Source: Bog-159 sp963756605
GTDB taxonomy: Bacteria; Acidobacteriota; Terriglobia; Bryobacterales; Bryobacteraceae
Direction: 5' to 3'
Length of the DNA: 64,000 nucleotides
NCBI GenBank assembly: GCA_963756605.1
Contig: CAVWOT010000004.1
Span: 362,212 to 426,211 of the forward strand
Of this stretch, positions 45,422 through 54,151 are shown piece by piece; the stretch's first letter is position 1; each line of letters begins with the position of its first letter. The position numbers and the translations under genes are program-made. The notes beneath the pieces were generated by a model that had not been told where the DNA came from, ran no database searches, and saw only the letters and a list, made by a program, of their open reading frames with translations.

Positions 45422-45829
45422 TCACTTCTCCGCCGCCTTATCCCCGGCCTTCGCTTCCGGCGCAGCCACCGTGACGTTCAGAGCGGAAAACTTCTGGTCG
45501 CCATCGCGTGTCGCTTCGAGCGAGATGTGCGTTCCCGTCGCGATGTCGGCGGGACTCATGGGCTGGTCATTTTTCAGAAATTTGGTCTTCCTGGATACGC
45601 GAAAGGTAAAGCTTTGCGGGTCGGCATCGGGCTCCGCACGATCAAGGTCTACGATGATTTGCTTCTTAGTGATGGACTTTACCGTTCCACTGAAACTGAC
45701 CGCCGGGCCGTTATAGGGACCCGCCGTTGCAGTGGCGGAACTGGGCATCCGCCGCGGGTAATACTGTGCCGGCATATTCCCCGGCAGCAGGAACATTAGC
45801 ATAACCGGAAGGATCGCAATGCGCCGCAT
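45422..45829 (-). CDS. Small secreted protein with DUF5666-like domain
   Basis: 135 residues: signal peptide (AILPVMLMFLLPGNMPA), a short linker, then a beta-barrel-like domain VSFSGTVKSITKKQIIVDLD with ATGTHISLEATRDGDQKFSA. This resembles DUF5666-type OB-like domains. Highly charged Ala/Lys/Glu tail. Function unknown. Confidence 0.72.
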   Translation of the reverse strand: MRRIAILPVMLMFLLPGNMPAQYYPRRMPSSATATAGPYNGPAVSFSGTVKSITKKQIIVDLDRAEPDADPQSFTFRVSRKTKFLKNDQPMSPADIATGTHISLEATRDGDQKFSALNVTVAAPEAKAGDKAAEK

Positions 45830-45914
45830 TCTTTCATTCTCGCAGAATCGGACGAAATTTCCAGTGCAACCTTACATGCTATTTTAGACGTCTCAAACGT
45901 ATTAGGGGATAACT

Positions 45915-46751
45915 ATGCTTCGAGATCTCGGACTAACACGCCGCGGATTGCTGATGCTCGCAGGAGGCGCCGCGACCTCCCGGCTCAGATTGTATGCCGG
46001 CGGCTCAGACTTCTGGAACAAAAAGGAGCCCGCGGAATGGTCATCGGAGGAAATCGATAAGCTGGTGACAAAATCGCCATGGGCCCGGCAGGTGAATGCC
46101 ATGGAGCCCGTCAATCGGCAAAATGCAGGCAGCCAGGGCGGCCCAGGCGATCCTGGCGTGGGCGGGAATTCTCCCGGCGGCGGAGGCTACCCTGGCGGCG
46201 GCGGTTATCCTGCCGGTGGCGGCTACCCAGGGGGCGGCGGTGGCATGGGTTACCCCGGCGGCATGGGGGGCGGTCGCGGCAGGCGTGGAGCCGGCAGCCC
46301 CACCGGCATTTCGTATACCGCCACCGTTCGCTGGGAAAGTGCCAAACCCGTACTGGAGGCCCTGAAGACAACTCTGCCGCAATCGCTCGCCGGCGACTAT
46401 GTCATCAGCGTGAGCGGTGCGCCGGTGCTCGAGTCGGGACGCCAGCATGCGGATGACGGCGATTCCGAAACCACGGTATCCAGGGGGCTGAGCGACGAGG
46501 TCCTGGATCGCATCAAGGAGCTGACTTATCTGGAGCCGAAGGGTAAGCGTCCGTCACAACCAAGTGCAGTACAGAAAGGTCCGGCCAGCAGCTCCGGACA
46601 CTCCACTCTGCTATTTGGTTTTCCGCGCGAGGAAATGGCTCTCTCGGCGGACGACCGGGAAGTTCTCTTCACTACCCAACTGGGAAAGATCGAAGTGAAG
46701 GCCAGGTTCAACCTGAAGGACATGATGTATCATAACGAGCTGGCTTTGTAA
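45915..46751 (+). CDS. Exported Acidobacteria-type protein with glycine-rich linker
   Basis: 278 residues, AGGGG before ATG 45915. The N-terminus has TRRGLLMLAGGAATS, a twin-arginine-like signal. SDFWNKKEPAEWSSEEIDKL is then a motif I recall from Acidobacteria proteins of unknown function. A Gly/Pro/Tyr-rich repeat (about residues 72-125, GGGGYPGG units) links to a C-terminal beta-rich domain ending MMYHNELAL. Not enzymatic by motif. Confidence 0.75.
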   Translation: MLRDLGLTRRGLLMLAGGAATSRLRLYAGGSDFWNKKEPAEWSSEEIDKLVTKSPWARQVNAMEPVNRQNAGSQGGPGDPGVGGNSPGGGGYPGGGGYPAGGGYPGGGGGMGYPGGMGGGRGRRGAGSPTGISYTATVRWESAKPVLEALKTTLPQSLAGDYVISVSGAPVLESGRQHADDGDSETTVSRGLSDEVLDRIKELTYLEPKGKRPSQPSAVQKGPASSSGHSTLLFGFPREEMALSADDREVLFTTQLGKIEVKARFNLKDMMYHNELAL

Positions 46752-46836
46752 GTGCTTAAATTTTACAAAACCTTAACAGCAAACCAGTAACATGCGTCTG
46801 TCGCGGCACGTTCACGATCCAGGGGTAATTTTCAGC

Positions 46837-47274
46837 ATGAAAAAGGTGATGACTGCCGCTGTGTTGTCGTGCGCGCTGGCCGCGGGGTTAATGGCCCAGA
46901 GCGCGATCCGGCCGCACAACTATGTCCAAGCGATGACTGCGAAACTGGGTCTCAGCACCGAGCAGCAATCGCAAGCCACCACGATCTTCAACAACGCTCG
47001 CACCACTGAATCCACACTGCACACGAGTATGAAGATGGCGCAGCAAGGACTCAGCGATGCCGTGAAGAGCAATAATCCGGCCGGCATGGAGCAACTCTCC
47101 AATACCGTAGGCAGCCTGACGGCGCAGATGACTCTGGCGCACGCTAAGGCGCGGGCCGCTTTTTATCAGATCCTCACGCCCGGGCAACGCTCGACATTGG
47201 AGCAATTGGAGAGCCAGCGGCCGCGATCGCAATGGAGGCACGCACGCGCCGGTTCGCAAACAAGCAGCCAATAG
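46837..47274 (+). CDS. Spy/CpxP-like periplasmic protein
   Basis: 145 residues from ATG 46837. Signal peptide VMTAAVLSCALAAGLMAQ, then helical KLGLSTEQQSQATTIFNNAR and YQILTPGQRSTLEQLE, matching the LTxxQ-containing CpxP/Spy chaperone type. It may buffer misfolded envelope proteins or metals. Basic C-terminus. Next to another small gene of unknown function. Confidence 0.75.
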   Translation: MKKVMTAAVLSCALAAGLMAQSAIRPHNYVQAMTAKLGLSTEQQSQATTIFNNARTTESTLHTSMKMAQQGLSDAVKSNNPAGMEQLSNTVGSLTAQMTLAHAKARAAFYQILTPGQRSTLEQLESQRPRSQWRHARAGSQTSSQ

Positions 47275-47289
47275 CCGATCGGTGCCATT

Positions 47290-47556
47290 TTGCGCCTTCA
47301 ATCGGAACCCGGAATTTCGGAGCCTGACATCCGGCAGGAAGTCCAGGATTGCCTGGAGTTAGCGCGGCGGACCCAATCCGCGGCAGCGGCAGGTCAGCGC
47401 CTGATAGCCGCCCGGACGGCCGTCGACCTGGTCCGGGCGTATGATAGCGTGCTGGAGAATATCCGGAGTGTCCCGCTCTCTGCGCCGGAACAACAGCGCT
47501 TGCGCGATCGACTGACGCCCGTGACTGAGTTACTAAGAAAATATCGGCTTCGTTAA
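47290..47556 (+). CDS. Small helical protein, unknown
   Basis: 88 residues from TTG 47290, 16 bases after the preceding gene. All-helical pattern (EVQDCLELARRTQSAAAAGQ and RAYDSVLENIRS), no signal or membrane helix. I do not recognise it. Coding signal is moderate and the start is uncertain. Confidence 0.5.
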   Translation: MRLQSEPGISEPDIRQEVQDCLELARRTQSAAAAGQRLIAARTAVDLVRAYDSVLENIRSVPLSAPEQQRLRDRLTPVTELLRKYRLR

Positions 47557-47654
47557 CAGTACAGTAATGTGACAGGCACCTGCCTACGGTGGGCTCTCAG
47601 CGTGCAGCTAGCCTGCCGCGAAGCATCGTCGCAGCCCCAACACCGTCTTCAACC

Positions 47655-49076
47655 TTACCCTCCGCTCTTAACGGCGATGGCGATAATCGAAGTGGGTGGC
47701 CACGGCAGCAGGCTGTCGATGCGCCGCCACAGCCACACCAGCCGGTCGAAGATCCCCAATTGAATCCGGCCGATCGTCTTTCTCCGCAGGATGCGGCCAT
47801 TCACGTACCAGGCCGGACGTGAAATGCGATTGAAGTCCAAAATACGTTCCACGCGGAAGCCCGTCTGCTCCAGTTTGCGTTGCAGTTCGTCGCGGGAGTA
47901 GCGGCGGCAGTGACCCAGCGCCGTATCGAGCGAGCCGAAAATTTCCTGGCCGTACGGCACCAGCAGGATCGCGCGGCCGCCGGGCTCAAGCGCCGTGTAG
48001 ATATTCCTCAGGCTGGCCATCTCGTCCGCGACATGCTCCAACACGTTCAGACACACCACCGAGTCCACCGTCCCGGCTAACGATTCGAAATCCGCCGGAT
48101 TCGCCACATCGCAATGCCGCACTTCCATATGCGGACGGTGCTGAAAGCGTGCGCGCAGGCGCGCCAGGTGCTCCGGATCGATGTCCGCCGCGATGTAGCG
48201 TTCGCGCCGCGGGCACAGAATGCGAGTCAGGTTGCCGATGCCCGCACCCGCTTCGAGCACGCGCTTCCCGAGGTAAGGTTCAATGGTAGCCGCCATCCAA
48301 CGGTTAAAGCGCCGGGCCGCCGCAAGTGCCTCCAGGATCTCCGGCCCGGAATCCTTGTATACGTCCCGCGTGAACCCATAACGCAGGATCACGTAAACGG
48401 CTTCGAAAGCGTCCTTCAGCCCGATCTTCTTGCCTTCGTCGTAAGTGCGGCCGTGATAACCGATGGCCGTCTCGTAGATGCGCGCATGGCGTTTGGCTAG
48501 CTTAATGGTTATCTCCGGCTCCAGTCCGAAGCGGTCGCTGCGTATGGGGATACTTTGCAACAGCGAGGTACGGAAGGCTTTGTAGCAGGTCTCCATGTCG
48601 GTCAGATTCAGATCGGAAACGATGTTGCACATGCCGGTCAGAATCTGGTTGGCCACCGAGTGCCAGAAGTACAGCACGCGGCGCTCGCCCGCGATCACGA
48701 AGCGCGAGCCGAAAACAGCGTCGGCATTGCCATCCAGCAACGGCGCCAGCAGCCGTCCGTATTCGCGCGGGTCATATTCCAGGTCGGCGTCCTGAATAAG
48801 CGAGAACTCACCGGTGGCGTGCTCGATGGCGGTGCGAATGGCCGCGCCCTTGCCCTGGTTACGCGGTTGCCGGATGAGCCGGATCACACCCGGATGGGCC
48901 GCGGCGATCTCCTCCACGATCTCGGCCGAACTGTCTGTCGAACCGTCGTCGACCACGATGATCTCCCGTCCGAAGTCCTCCGGCAAGGGCGCCGCGAGTA
49001 CCCGTTCCAACAGCGTTCCGACGAACTCTTCTTCGTTATATAGGGGGATCAGGATAGAGATAGTGTGGGCTGCCAT
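47655..49076 (-). CDS. Fused GT2 glycosyltransferase and SAM methyltransferase
   Basis: 473 residues. The N-terminal part (about 1-240) is a DPM1-like family 2 glycosyltransferase: SILIPLYNEEEFVGTLLERV, EIIVVDDGSTDSS and IQDADLEYDPREYGRLL. The C-terminal part (about 255-430) is a class I methyltransferase with VLEAGAGIGNLTRILC and CLNVLEHVADE. No large membrane domain, so it acts at the cytosolic face, probably making and methylating a polyprenyl-linked sugar. Both halves look intact. Fusions of this kind occur in Acidobacteria. Confidence 0.9.
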   Translation of the reverse strand: MAAHTISILIPLYNEEEFVGTLLERVLAAPLPEDFGREIIVVDDGSTDSSAEIVEEIAAAHPGVIRLIRQPRNQGKGAAIRTAIEHATGEFSLIQDADLEYDPREYGRLLAPLLDGNADAVFGSRFVIAGERRVLYFWHSVANQILTGMCNIVSDLNLTDMETCYKAFRTSLLQSIPIRSDRFGLEPEITIKLAKRHARIYETAIGYHGRTYDEGKKIGLKDAFEAVYVILRYGFTRDVYKDSGPEILEALAAARRFNRWMAATIEPYLGKRVLEAGAGIGNLTRILCPRRERYIAADIDPEHLARLRARFQHRPHMEVRHCDVANPADFESLAGTVDSVVCLNVLEHVADEMASLRNIYTALEPGGRAILLVPYGQEIFGSLDTALGHCRRYSRDELQRKLEQTGFRVERILDFNRISRPAWYVNGRILRRKTIGRIQLGIFDRLVWLWRRIDSLLPWPPTSIIAIAVKSGG

Positions 49077-49141
49077 GGCGGCGCGAATCTCCCATTGTAC
49101 AGTAGGGCTACGCGACGCCGCCCCGTAGAGGCATGCTGGGC

Positions 49142-49181
49142 TTGACAGGGTCGCCGGGCATTTGTATATTGTACATATACA
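49142..49181 (+). promoter_or_regulatory. Promoter with GntR-type operator
   Basis: TTGACA (49142-49147), 17-base spacer, TATATT (49165-49170). A perfect inverted repeat TGTATAT-5-ATATACA (49163-49169 and 49175-49181) overlaps the -10 and the probable start site. This is the expected arrangement for autorepression by the GntR/YtrA protein encoded 8 bases downstream. Confidence 0.85.
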
Positions 49182-49188
49182 TTAGACA

Positions 49189-49593
49189 ATGAAAACGGCG
49201 CCGGCCCTCAAGATCGACTTGGCCTCCCCGGAATCGGCTTACGAGCAGATTGCGACCGGGCTCCGCACCCTGCTGGTGGCCGGAGAGTTTCACCCGGGCG
49301 CGCAACTCCCCACCGTGCGCCAGCTCGCCATGGATCTGGGAGTCCACCACAACACGGTGGCGGAAGCCTATCGCATCCTGGCGCAAGAGGGCTGGTTGGA
49401 TTTGAAGCGGAGACGCGGCGCCACCGTGGTCGAGCGGCCCCGGCCCGAGGCCACACCCGAAGCCCGCGCGAAGTTCGTGCGGCGCCTGCAGGAACTGGCA
49501 GTGCGCGCGACCGCTGAAGGCGTGCCTGCGGCAGCCATCGTTCGCGAGTTGGGCGACCTGACGCGCAAGCTCCGCACGAGAGGAATCAAATGA
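49189..49593 (+). CDS. GntR-family (YtrA subfamily) regulator
   Basis: 134 residues. A winged helix-turn-helix (about 16-85: YEQIATGLRTLLVAGEFHPG, then LPTVRQLAMDLGVHHNTVAE) and only a short helical C-terminal dimerisation tail, as in YtrA regulators that control ABC exporters or envelope-stress genes. It likely represses its own operon at 49163-49181. The stop overlaps the next start as ATGA. Confidence 0.93.
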   Translation: MKTAPALKIDLASPESAYEQIATGLRTLLVAGEFHPGAQLPTVRQLAMDLGVHHNTVAEAYRILAQEGWLDLKRRRGATVVERPRPEATPEARAKFVRRLQELAVRATAEGVPAAAIVRELGDLTRKLRTRGIK

Positions 49594-50936
49594 CCATAAA
49601 TCGTGTTCTTCCGCTGCTCTGGGCTGCGGGCCTCGCGGCACAAACTACATCCGGCATCGAGCCGCTCGCCAAAGACCTGACGCAACATTTGGCGGCGCGG
49701 CACTTCGACCTCATCGTCACCCACTTTGACGAGACTATGACCACCGCGATGCCCGCCGCCAAGCTGGTCGAGTTCTGGGATGGCCTCGTCGCGAAGGTGG
49801 GAGCCTTCCAGTCCATTGCCGGGACGAGGGTACAGACGGTCCAGGGTTACCAGGTCGTGCTGGTGACTTCGAAGTTTGAAAACGCGACACTCAACGTTAA
49901 GTGGGTCTTTGATTTGAAGGGCCGCGTCGCTGGATTTTTTGTCGTGCCGATAGAATCGGACGCGCCGTGGACGCCGCCGGATTACGCCAAGCCCGCCAGT
50001 TTCCATGAACAGCCGATCACGGTCGGCAGCGCGCCCTGGCAACTTCCGGGCACCCTAACTCTTCCCCATGGGACGGGACCGTTCCCCGCCGTCGTGCTGG
50101 TACACGGCTCCGGACCGCAGGATCGGGACGAGACTATCGGCCCCAATAAACCGTTCAAGGATCTCGCGTATGGCCTGGCGAGCCGGAACATCGCCGTCGT
50201 TCGTTACAACAAGAGGACGCTCGAGTACGGCAAGGAAATCAAGGCGCAGGGGGCTGGCTTGACGGTCAATGAGGAGACTGTGGCCGATGCACGGCTGGCC
50301 GTAGCGCTTCTAGCGCAGCGGCCTGAGATAGACTCCCGGCGCATCTTCGTGCTGGGGCATAGCCTGGGTGGGATGCTGGCGCCGCGTATTGCCCAGGGCG
50401 ATGCCCAGGTGGCCGGCCTGGTGATGCTGGCAGGTACCACCCGCCCGCTCCAGCAGGTGATCGTCGAGCAGCTCGAATACATCGCCGGCCTCGACGGCAA
50501 AGTCTCCCCTGAAGCGCAGCAGCGGATTAACGCTGCGGAGCAGTCGGCCAAGGAAATCGAGAGCCCGGCGCTGGCCGCGGACGCCAGGCTGAATGTTTTG
50601 GGCGCGACGATTTACGGGTCCTATTTTCTCGACCTGCGCGGTTATCATCCCGCCGAGCTGGCGGCACAACTCAAGATCCCCATGCTCATCCTGCGCGGCG
50701 AACGCGACTACCAGGTGACCGCCGAAGATTTCGACGGCTGGAAGAAGGCTTTGGCGGGCAAACCGGAAGTCACACTAAAAGTCTACCCAGGGCTCTTCCA
50801 TCTGTTCATGCCCAGCAGTTCCCCGGGCACAGGGATGGGGGCACCGGCCGACTACCAGAAGCCGGGCCACGTAGTGGAGCCGGTGATCGAAGACATCGCC
50901 AGATGGATACTGGTCCAGCGGGGAGGGTTAAAATGA
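49590..50936 (+). CDS. Exported alpha/beta hydrolase with DUF3887-like N-domain
   Basis: 448 residues. Weak signal peptide (VLPLLWAAGLAAQ), a DUF3887-like domain (about 25-120: LAKDLTQHLAARHFDLIVTH), then an alpha/beta hydrolase with oxyanion VHGSGPQDRDE, nucleophile GHSLGG, acid in RGERDYQVT, and His in YPGLFHLFM. Resembles Acidobacteria dienelactone-hydrolase/peptidase-like proteins. Translationally coupled to both neighbours. Confidence 0.85.
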   Translation: MTINRVLPLLWAAGLAAQTTSGIEPLAKDLTQHLAARHFDLIVTHFDETMTTAMPAAKLVEFWDGLVAKVGAFQSIAGTRVQTVQGYQVVLVTSKFENATLNVKWVFDLKGRVAGFFVVPIESDAPWTPPDYAKPASFHEQPITVGSAPWQLPGTLTLPHGTGPFPAVVLVHGSGPQDRDETIGPNKPFKDLAYGLASRNIAVVRYNKRTLEYGKEIKAQGAGLTVNEETVADARLAVALLAQRPEIDSRRIFVLGHSLGGMLAPRIAQGDAQVAGLVMLAGTTRPLQQVIVEQLEYIAGLDGKVSPEAQQRINAAEQSAKEIESPALAADARLNVLGATIYGSYFLDLRGYHPAELAAQLKIPMLILRGERDYQVTAEDFDGWKKALAGKPEVTLKVYPGLFHLFMPSSSPGTGMGAPADYQKPGHVVEPVIEDIARWILVQRGGLK

Positions 50937-52040
50937 ACACGCCATCTTTTCTGCTGCCGAACCTGATCATGATCCTGATGATCGCGCTGCTGGTGGCGAT
51001 CTCTTATGTAATTCCACGCCTGACGCGCCCGGACATTTACTTCGCCGTGACCGTCCCGCCTGATTTCCGCGATTCGGCCGAGGGGCGCGCTATTCTTGGC
51101 CGCTACCGGGTCGAATTATTGATTTACGGAATCATCGCCATTGCCGTAGCCTCCAGCGGTCTTTGGATTGCCCACCCGTCCAGCGACACACTGATGGTAG
51201 CCGGGCTGGTGCTGCAACCGGCGGGCGGGTTCATTGCCTACTACCGGGCGCGTCAAAGAGTGCTTCCGCATGCCGTTCGACCGGCGACGGTTCGGGAAGC
51301 GGCACTCACACCCCACGAGGTACCGCCTGCCAGGCGGGTGGACCGCTCAAGTTGGCCCGTTGGCTCTGCTGGCGGCGGCGGCCGCGTGGCTGGGTCTCCA
51401 TTGGAACGAGATCCCCGACCGCTTCCCCATCCATTGGGGCCTCGCCGGCCAACCCGATAATTGGACCACGCGTAACTTCATGGGAGTCTTCCTGCCCTTG
51501 CTCACGGGCGCTTTCTTCTGTGCCCTTCTCGGCTTCCTTGCCTATGCCATCCTGCGCTGGTCGCGCGTGATCCGCATGGGCGGAGCGGCGGGCGAAAGCG
51601 AGCACGACTTCCGCCGCACGGTGGTCTCGATCCTGGTTGCCACGGAATATTTCATAGCCCTCGTGTTTGCATGGACCGGCATCCTGCCGTTATCGGCGGT
51701 GCGAACCGGACCGCCCGGGCTGGTTCCGATTCTCATCTTGTCGCTAGGCTTCACGGTGGTGGTTACGCTTCTATTGATTCGCGCCGGCCAGGGTGGATGG
51801 CGTCTAGCCGGCGCCGCCGCTGCTCGAGGAGTAATCGCGACCGGCGATCGCACCTCCGATCGGTATTGGAAGTTGGGCCTCTTTTACGTTAACCGCGACG
51901 ACCCGGCCCTGATCGTCGAGAAGCGCTTCGGGATTGGCTACACAATCAACCTCGGACACCCCGGCGCATGGCTGGTGATTGGGACACTCGTGGCTGTCGC
52001 CGTAGTCGCCATCGTCCTCGCTGCGCCGCACCCGCGATAA
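50933..52040 (+). pseudogene. DUF1648/DUF5808 membrane protein, frameshifted
   Basis: Frame 1 runs from ATG 50933 (MNTPSFLLPNLIMILMIALL) through YYRARQRVLPHAV. Frame 2 takes over near 51309-51325 with LPGGWTAQVGPLALLAAAAA, HWNEIPDRFPIHWGLAGQPD (DUF1648 signature), more helices, and a C-terminal SDRYWKLGLFYVNRDDPALI (DUF5808). The parts fit one protein of about 365 residues, so a single-base change or error has split it. A 7-base inverted repeat (CCGCCTG-C-CAGGCGG, 51323-51337) lies at the junction. Last gene of the GntR operon. Confidence 0.82.
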
Positions 52041-52144
52041 CGAAGTATGTGACCAGTCAGACAGATCCGATCTTCGGCCAGGGCAGGTTAGTGATAACCT
52101 GAATACGCGCGCCGTGGTTACGCAGCGCAGCCAGGTATCCACAA

Positions 52145-52534
52145 ATGCCGCGAATGGAACCGCTGGGAATCGCAATACTGCGCTTCGTCGTAGGGGTCAT
52201 TTTTACCGCGCACGGCGCACAGAAGCTGTTCGGGCCGGGTTTTGCGGGAGTCGCACACATGTTTCACGGCATGGGCATTCCGCTGTTTTATCCATCGGCC
52301 GTAGTCGTGATTATCGTGGAGTTCGCCGGCGGCATTGCCCTGATTCTGGGGATTGCGACGCGTTATGCCGCGATCCTGCTGGCTATCGACATGGCGGTCG
52401 CAATCTTCAAGGTGCATCTGCACAATGGTCTGTTCGCGAACAAAGGCGGCTTTGAGTTCCCGCTCGCTCTGCTGGCAGCCTGCGTGGCATTGGCATTGAT
52501 CGGCCCGGGCAGCCCCGCTGTCAGCCGCAAATAA
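52145..52534 (+). CDS. DoxX family membrane protein
   Basis: 129 residues (ATG 52145 or 52154). Four helices with LRFVVGVIFTAHGAQKLFG, EFAGGIALILGIATRYAAIL and FEFPLALLAACVALAL, typical of DoxX/YqjF-like membrane proteins of debated function. Just before the mobile island. Confidence 0.9.
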   Translation: MPRMEPLGIAILRFVVGVIFTAHGAQKLFGPGFAGVAHMFHGMGIPLFYPSAVVVIIVEFAGGIALILGIATRYAAILLAIDMAVAIFKVHLHNGLFANKGGFEFPLALLAACVALALIGPGSPAVSRK

Positions 52535-52663
52535 GCGTGCCGGCTGCCGTCTCTTCCGGTAATCTCCTGCCTGTCGCAAAACGCGTACCCGTAAGGTCCG
52601 AAAGTAGCCGCTGACGGGAACTCGCTCCGGGGTTGGTCCATTACAAGGAACGCAGCAATGCCC

Positions 52664-52982
52664 GCCGACTTCAGCTGCTTGAAGCTTCCCGGCCCACCAG
52701 GCGACTAATTTGAGGACGATTTCGGGCTGTTGGCGGATATCTTTCCGTCCGGATGGCATGCCGCGGAACTGGCTAATGTGCAGACCGGCGATCCGGGCGC
52801 GGCGGAATTGTACGTGATGGATCGCGCGCCCGACCGGCTGCGCCGCGCGGAGAGCATTGGCGCGACGGCCATCGATTTTACCGAAGGCGATCCAATGGAA
52901 CCAGATTATTAAGGATCTGCGCGCAAAGAACCGCGAGCAGAACCAGGCACTGCTGCCCGGGGAGGAAAAGATGGCCGGCGTT
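52664..52982 (+). pseudogene. Zinc-dependent formaldehyde/alcohol dehydrogenase remnant
   Basis: Fragments in order: DFSCLKLPGPPGD then a stop codon in place of an expected residue, DDFGLLADIFPSGWHAAELA, an internal deletion that removed the Rossmann GxGPxG loop, AELYVMDRAPDRLRRAESIG, ATAIDFTEGDPM, then a frameshift to QIIKDLRAKNREQNQALLPG and EEKMAGV. The order matches glutathione-independent formaldehyde dehydrogenases. Both ends are missing; the IS begins about 80 bases downstream. Confidence 0.8.
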
Positions 52983-53183
52983 AATTGCGACCAGGCCCCG
53001 GCAGCGTGGAGAGGCACGCTAAAAAGGCGATTTTCTCTTCCCGCTCGAGTTGTGTTTGTCAAGTCCTGCAAATTGGCCACTGATATTTCGGTTCATGGAT
53101 TGCCGGTTTGACTAGACAGAGGTTTCCTATCGTAGCCGCCGACGGTGTCGTCGCAGTGGTATTCGTGGTGCCAATGTTGATGG

Positions 53184-54143
53184 TTACCGGATTGCGGATT
53201 CACCTCCTTGGAGGCTGAGAATCTGGCGCAGGCATTGCTCGCTAAGTTGGTCGGGCTGTGCACCGTCAGCTAGTTCGATAACATCGGTAGGGCAATGGCC
53301 CGAGAGGACCGGCGTTATCGCTGAACTGGCACGCCGGCCGGCTGCATCGCCGTCGAGCATCAAGCTGATGTGCCGGAAGTGTCGAACCAGCAATTCGCGC
53401 TGCCGTTCGTACAATAACGACCCCATGAGCGCAACGACTGTACGAAAGCCGGCTTGATAAACCTTCAGACAATCAAAGAAGCCTTCCACGACGACCACGT
53501 GTGACTGTCGGGTCGCCGTGGCACGATGCAGATTGAATAATAACTGCGACTTCGAAAACCGCGGAGGGAACCGGTAGCGCGGCTCGCTTCCGTCCAGCGA
53601 TCGGCCACCATAGCCGACCAATCGGCCGGCTTCATCTTCAATCGGAATCACGAATCGGAGTTGCATCAGTCCGGGGCCAGGATAGAAGCCCACTCCGAAC
53701 TCGATCGCCGTGGCATGACGAATACCTCGGGTGCTCAAGTATGGATGCTGCGGATCCACCCCTTGCAAGCGAAATCCCAACGGCGGAATGGCTTCTATTT
53801 TTTTCGTAACCGTTGGCTTCCCGGTGGGCGGCCACGGCCCAACCTTACGCGTCAGTATGCCTGGCCAGCGGATCAGTTGCTCGGCCGCCTGCCGCCACCC
53901 ACAGGCCTCCATCGCCATCACCAGGTCGAGCACCGAGCCGCCCGCTCGGCAAGAGAAGCAATGGAAAACCTGACCGGCCGTGTCGACGTGAAAAGTCTCC
54001 CGGCCTGCACCAACATGCAGCGGACAGCGGCCGCGTAGATGCGCTTTGCCGCTGCGCCGCAGCCCCTGGATGCGGTAATGCGCGAGCACCGCGGTGATGG
54101 GCACCCTACGCTTGATGGCTTCAAAATCGACCCATTGCGCCAT
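53184..54143 (-). CDS. CHC2 zinc-finger and TOPRIM primase-like protein
   Basis: 319 residues. The DnaG-type zinc finger uses Cys40, His43, Cys62 and Cys65 (GRCPLHVG and FHCFSCRAGG). The middle resembles the DnaG N-terminal catalytic region (LRFVIPIEDEAGRLVGYGGR). The TOPRIM fold has Glu220 (VVVVEGFFDCL) and Asp264/Asp266 (LMLDGDAAGRR). It lacks the helicase-binding domain and most of the usual DnaG length (about 600), as in primases of mobile elements. ATG 54143 is 8 bases after the transposase stop. Confidence 0.88.
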   Translation of the reverse strand: MAQWVDFEAIKRRVPITAVLAHYRIQGLRRSGKAHLRGRCPLHVGAGRETFHVDTAGQVFHCFSCRAGGSVLDLVMAMEACGWRQAAEQLIRWPGILTRKVGPWPPTGKPTVTKKIEAIPPLGFRLQGVDPQHPYLSTRGIRHATAIEFGVGFYPGPGLMQLRFVIPIEDEAGRLVGYGGRSLDGSEPRYRFPPRFSKSQLLFNLHRATATRQSHVVVVEGFFDCLKVYQAGFRTVVALMGSLLYERQRELLVRHFRHISLMLDGDAAGRRASSAITPVLSGHCPTDVIELADGAQPDQLSEQCLRQILSLQGGESAIR

Positions 54144-54151
54144 GCGGGTTG

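Noticed and set aside
52118..53080. Minus-strand frame of 320 codons
   Set aside because: Antisense to DoxX and to the dehydrogenase remnant; no family resemblance.
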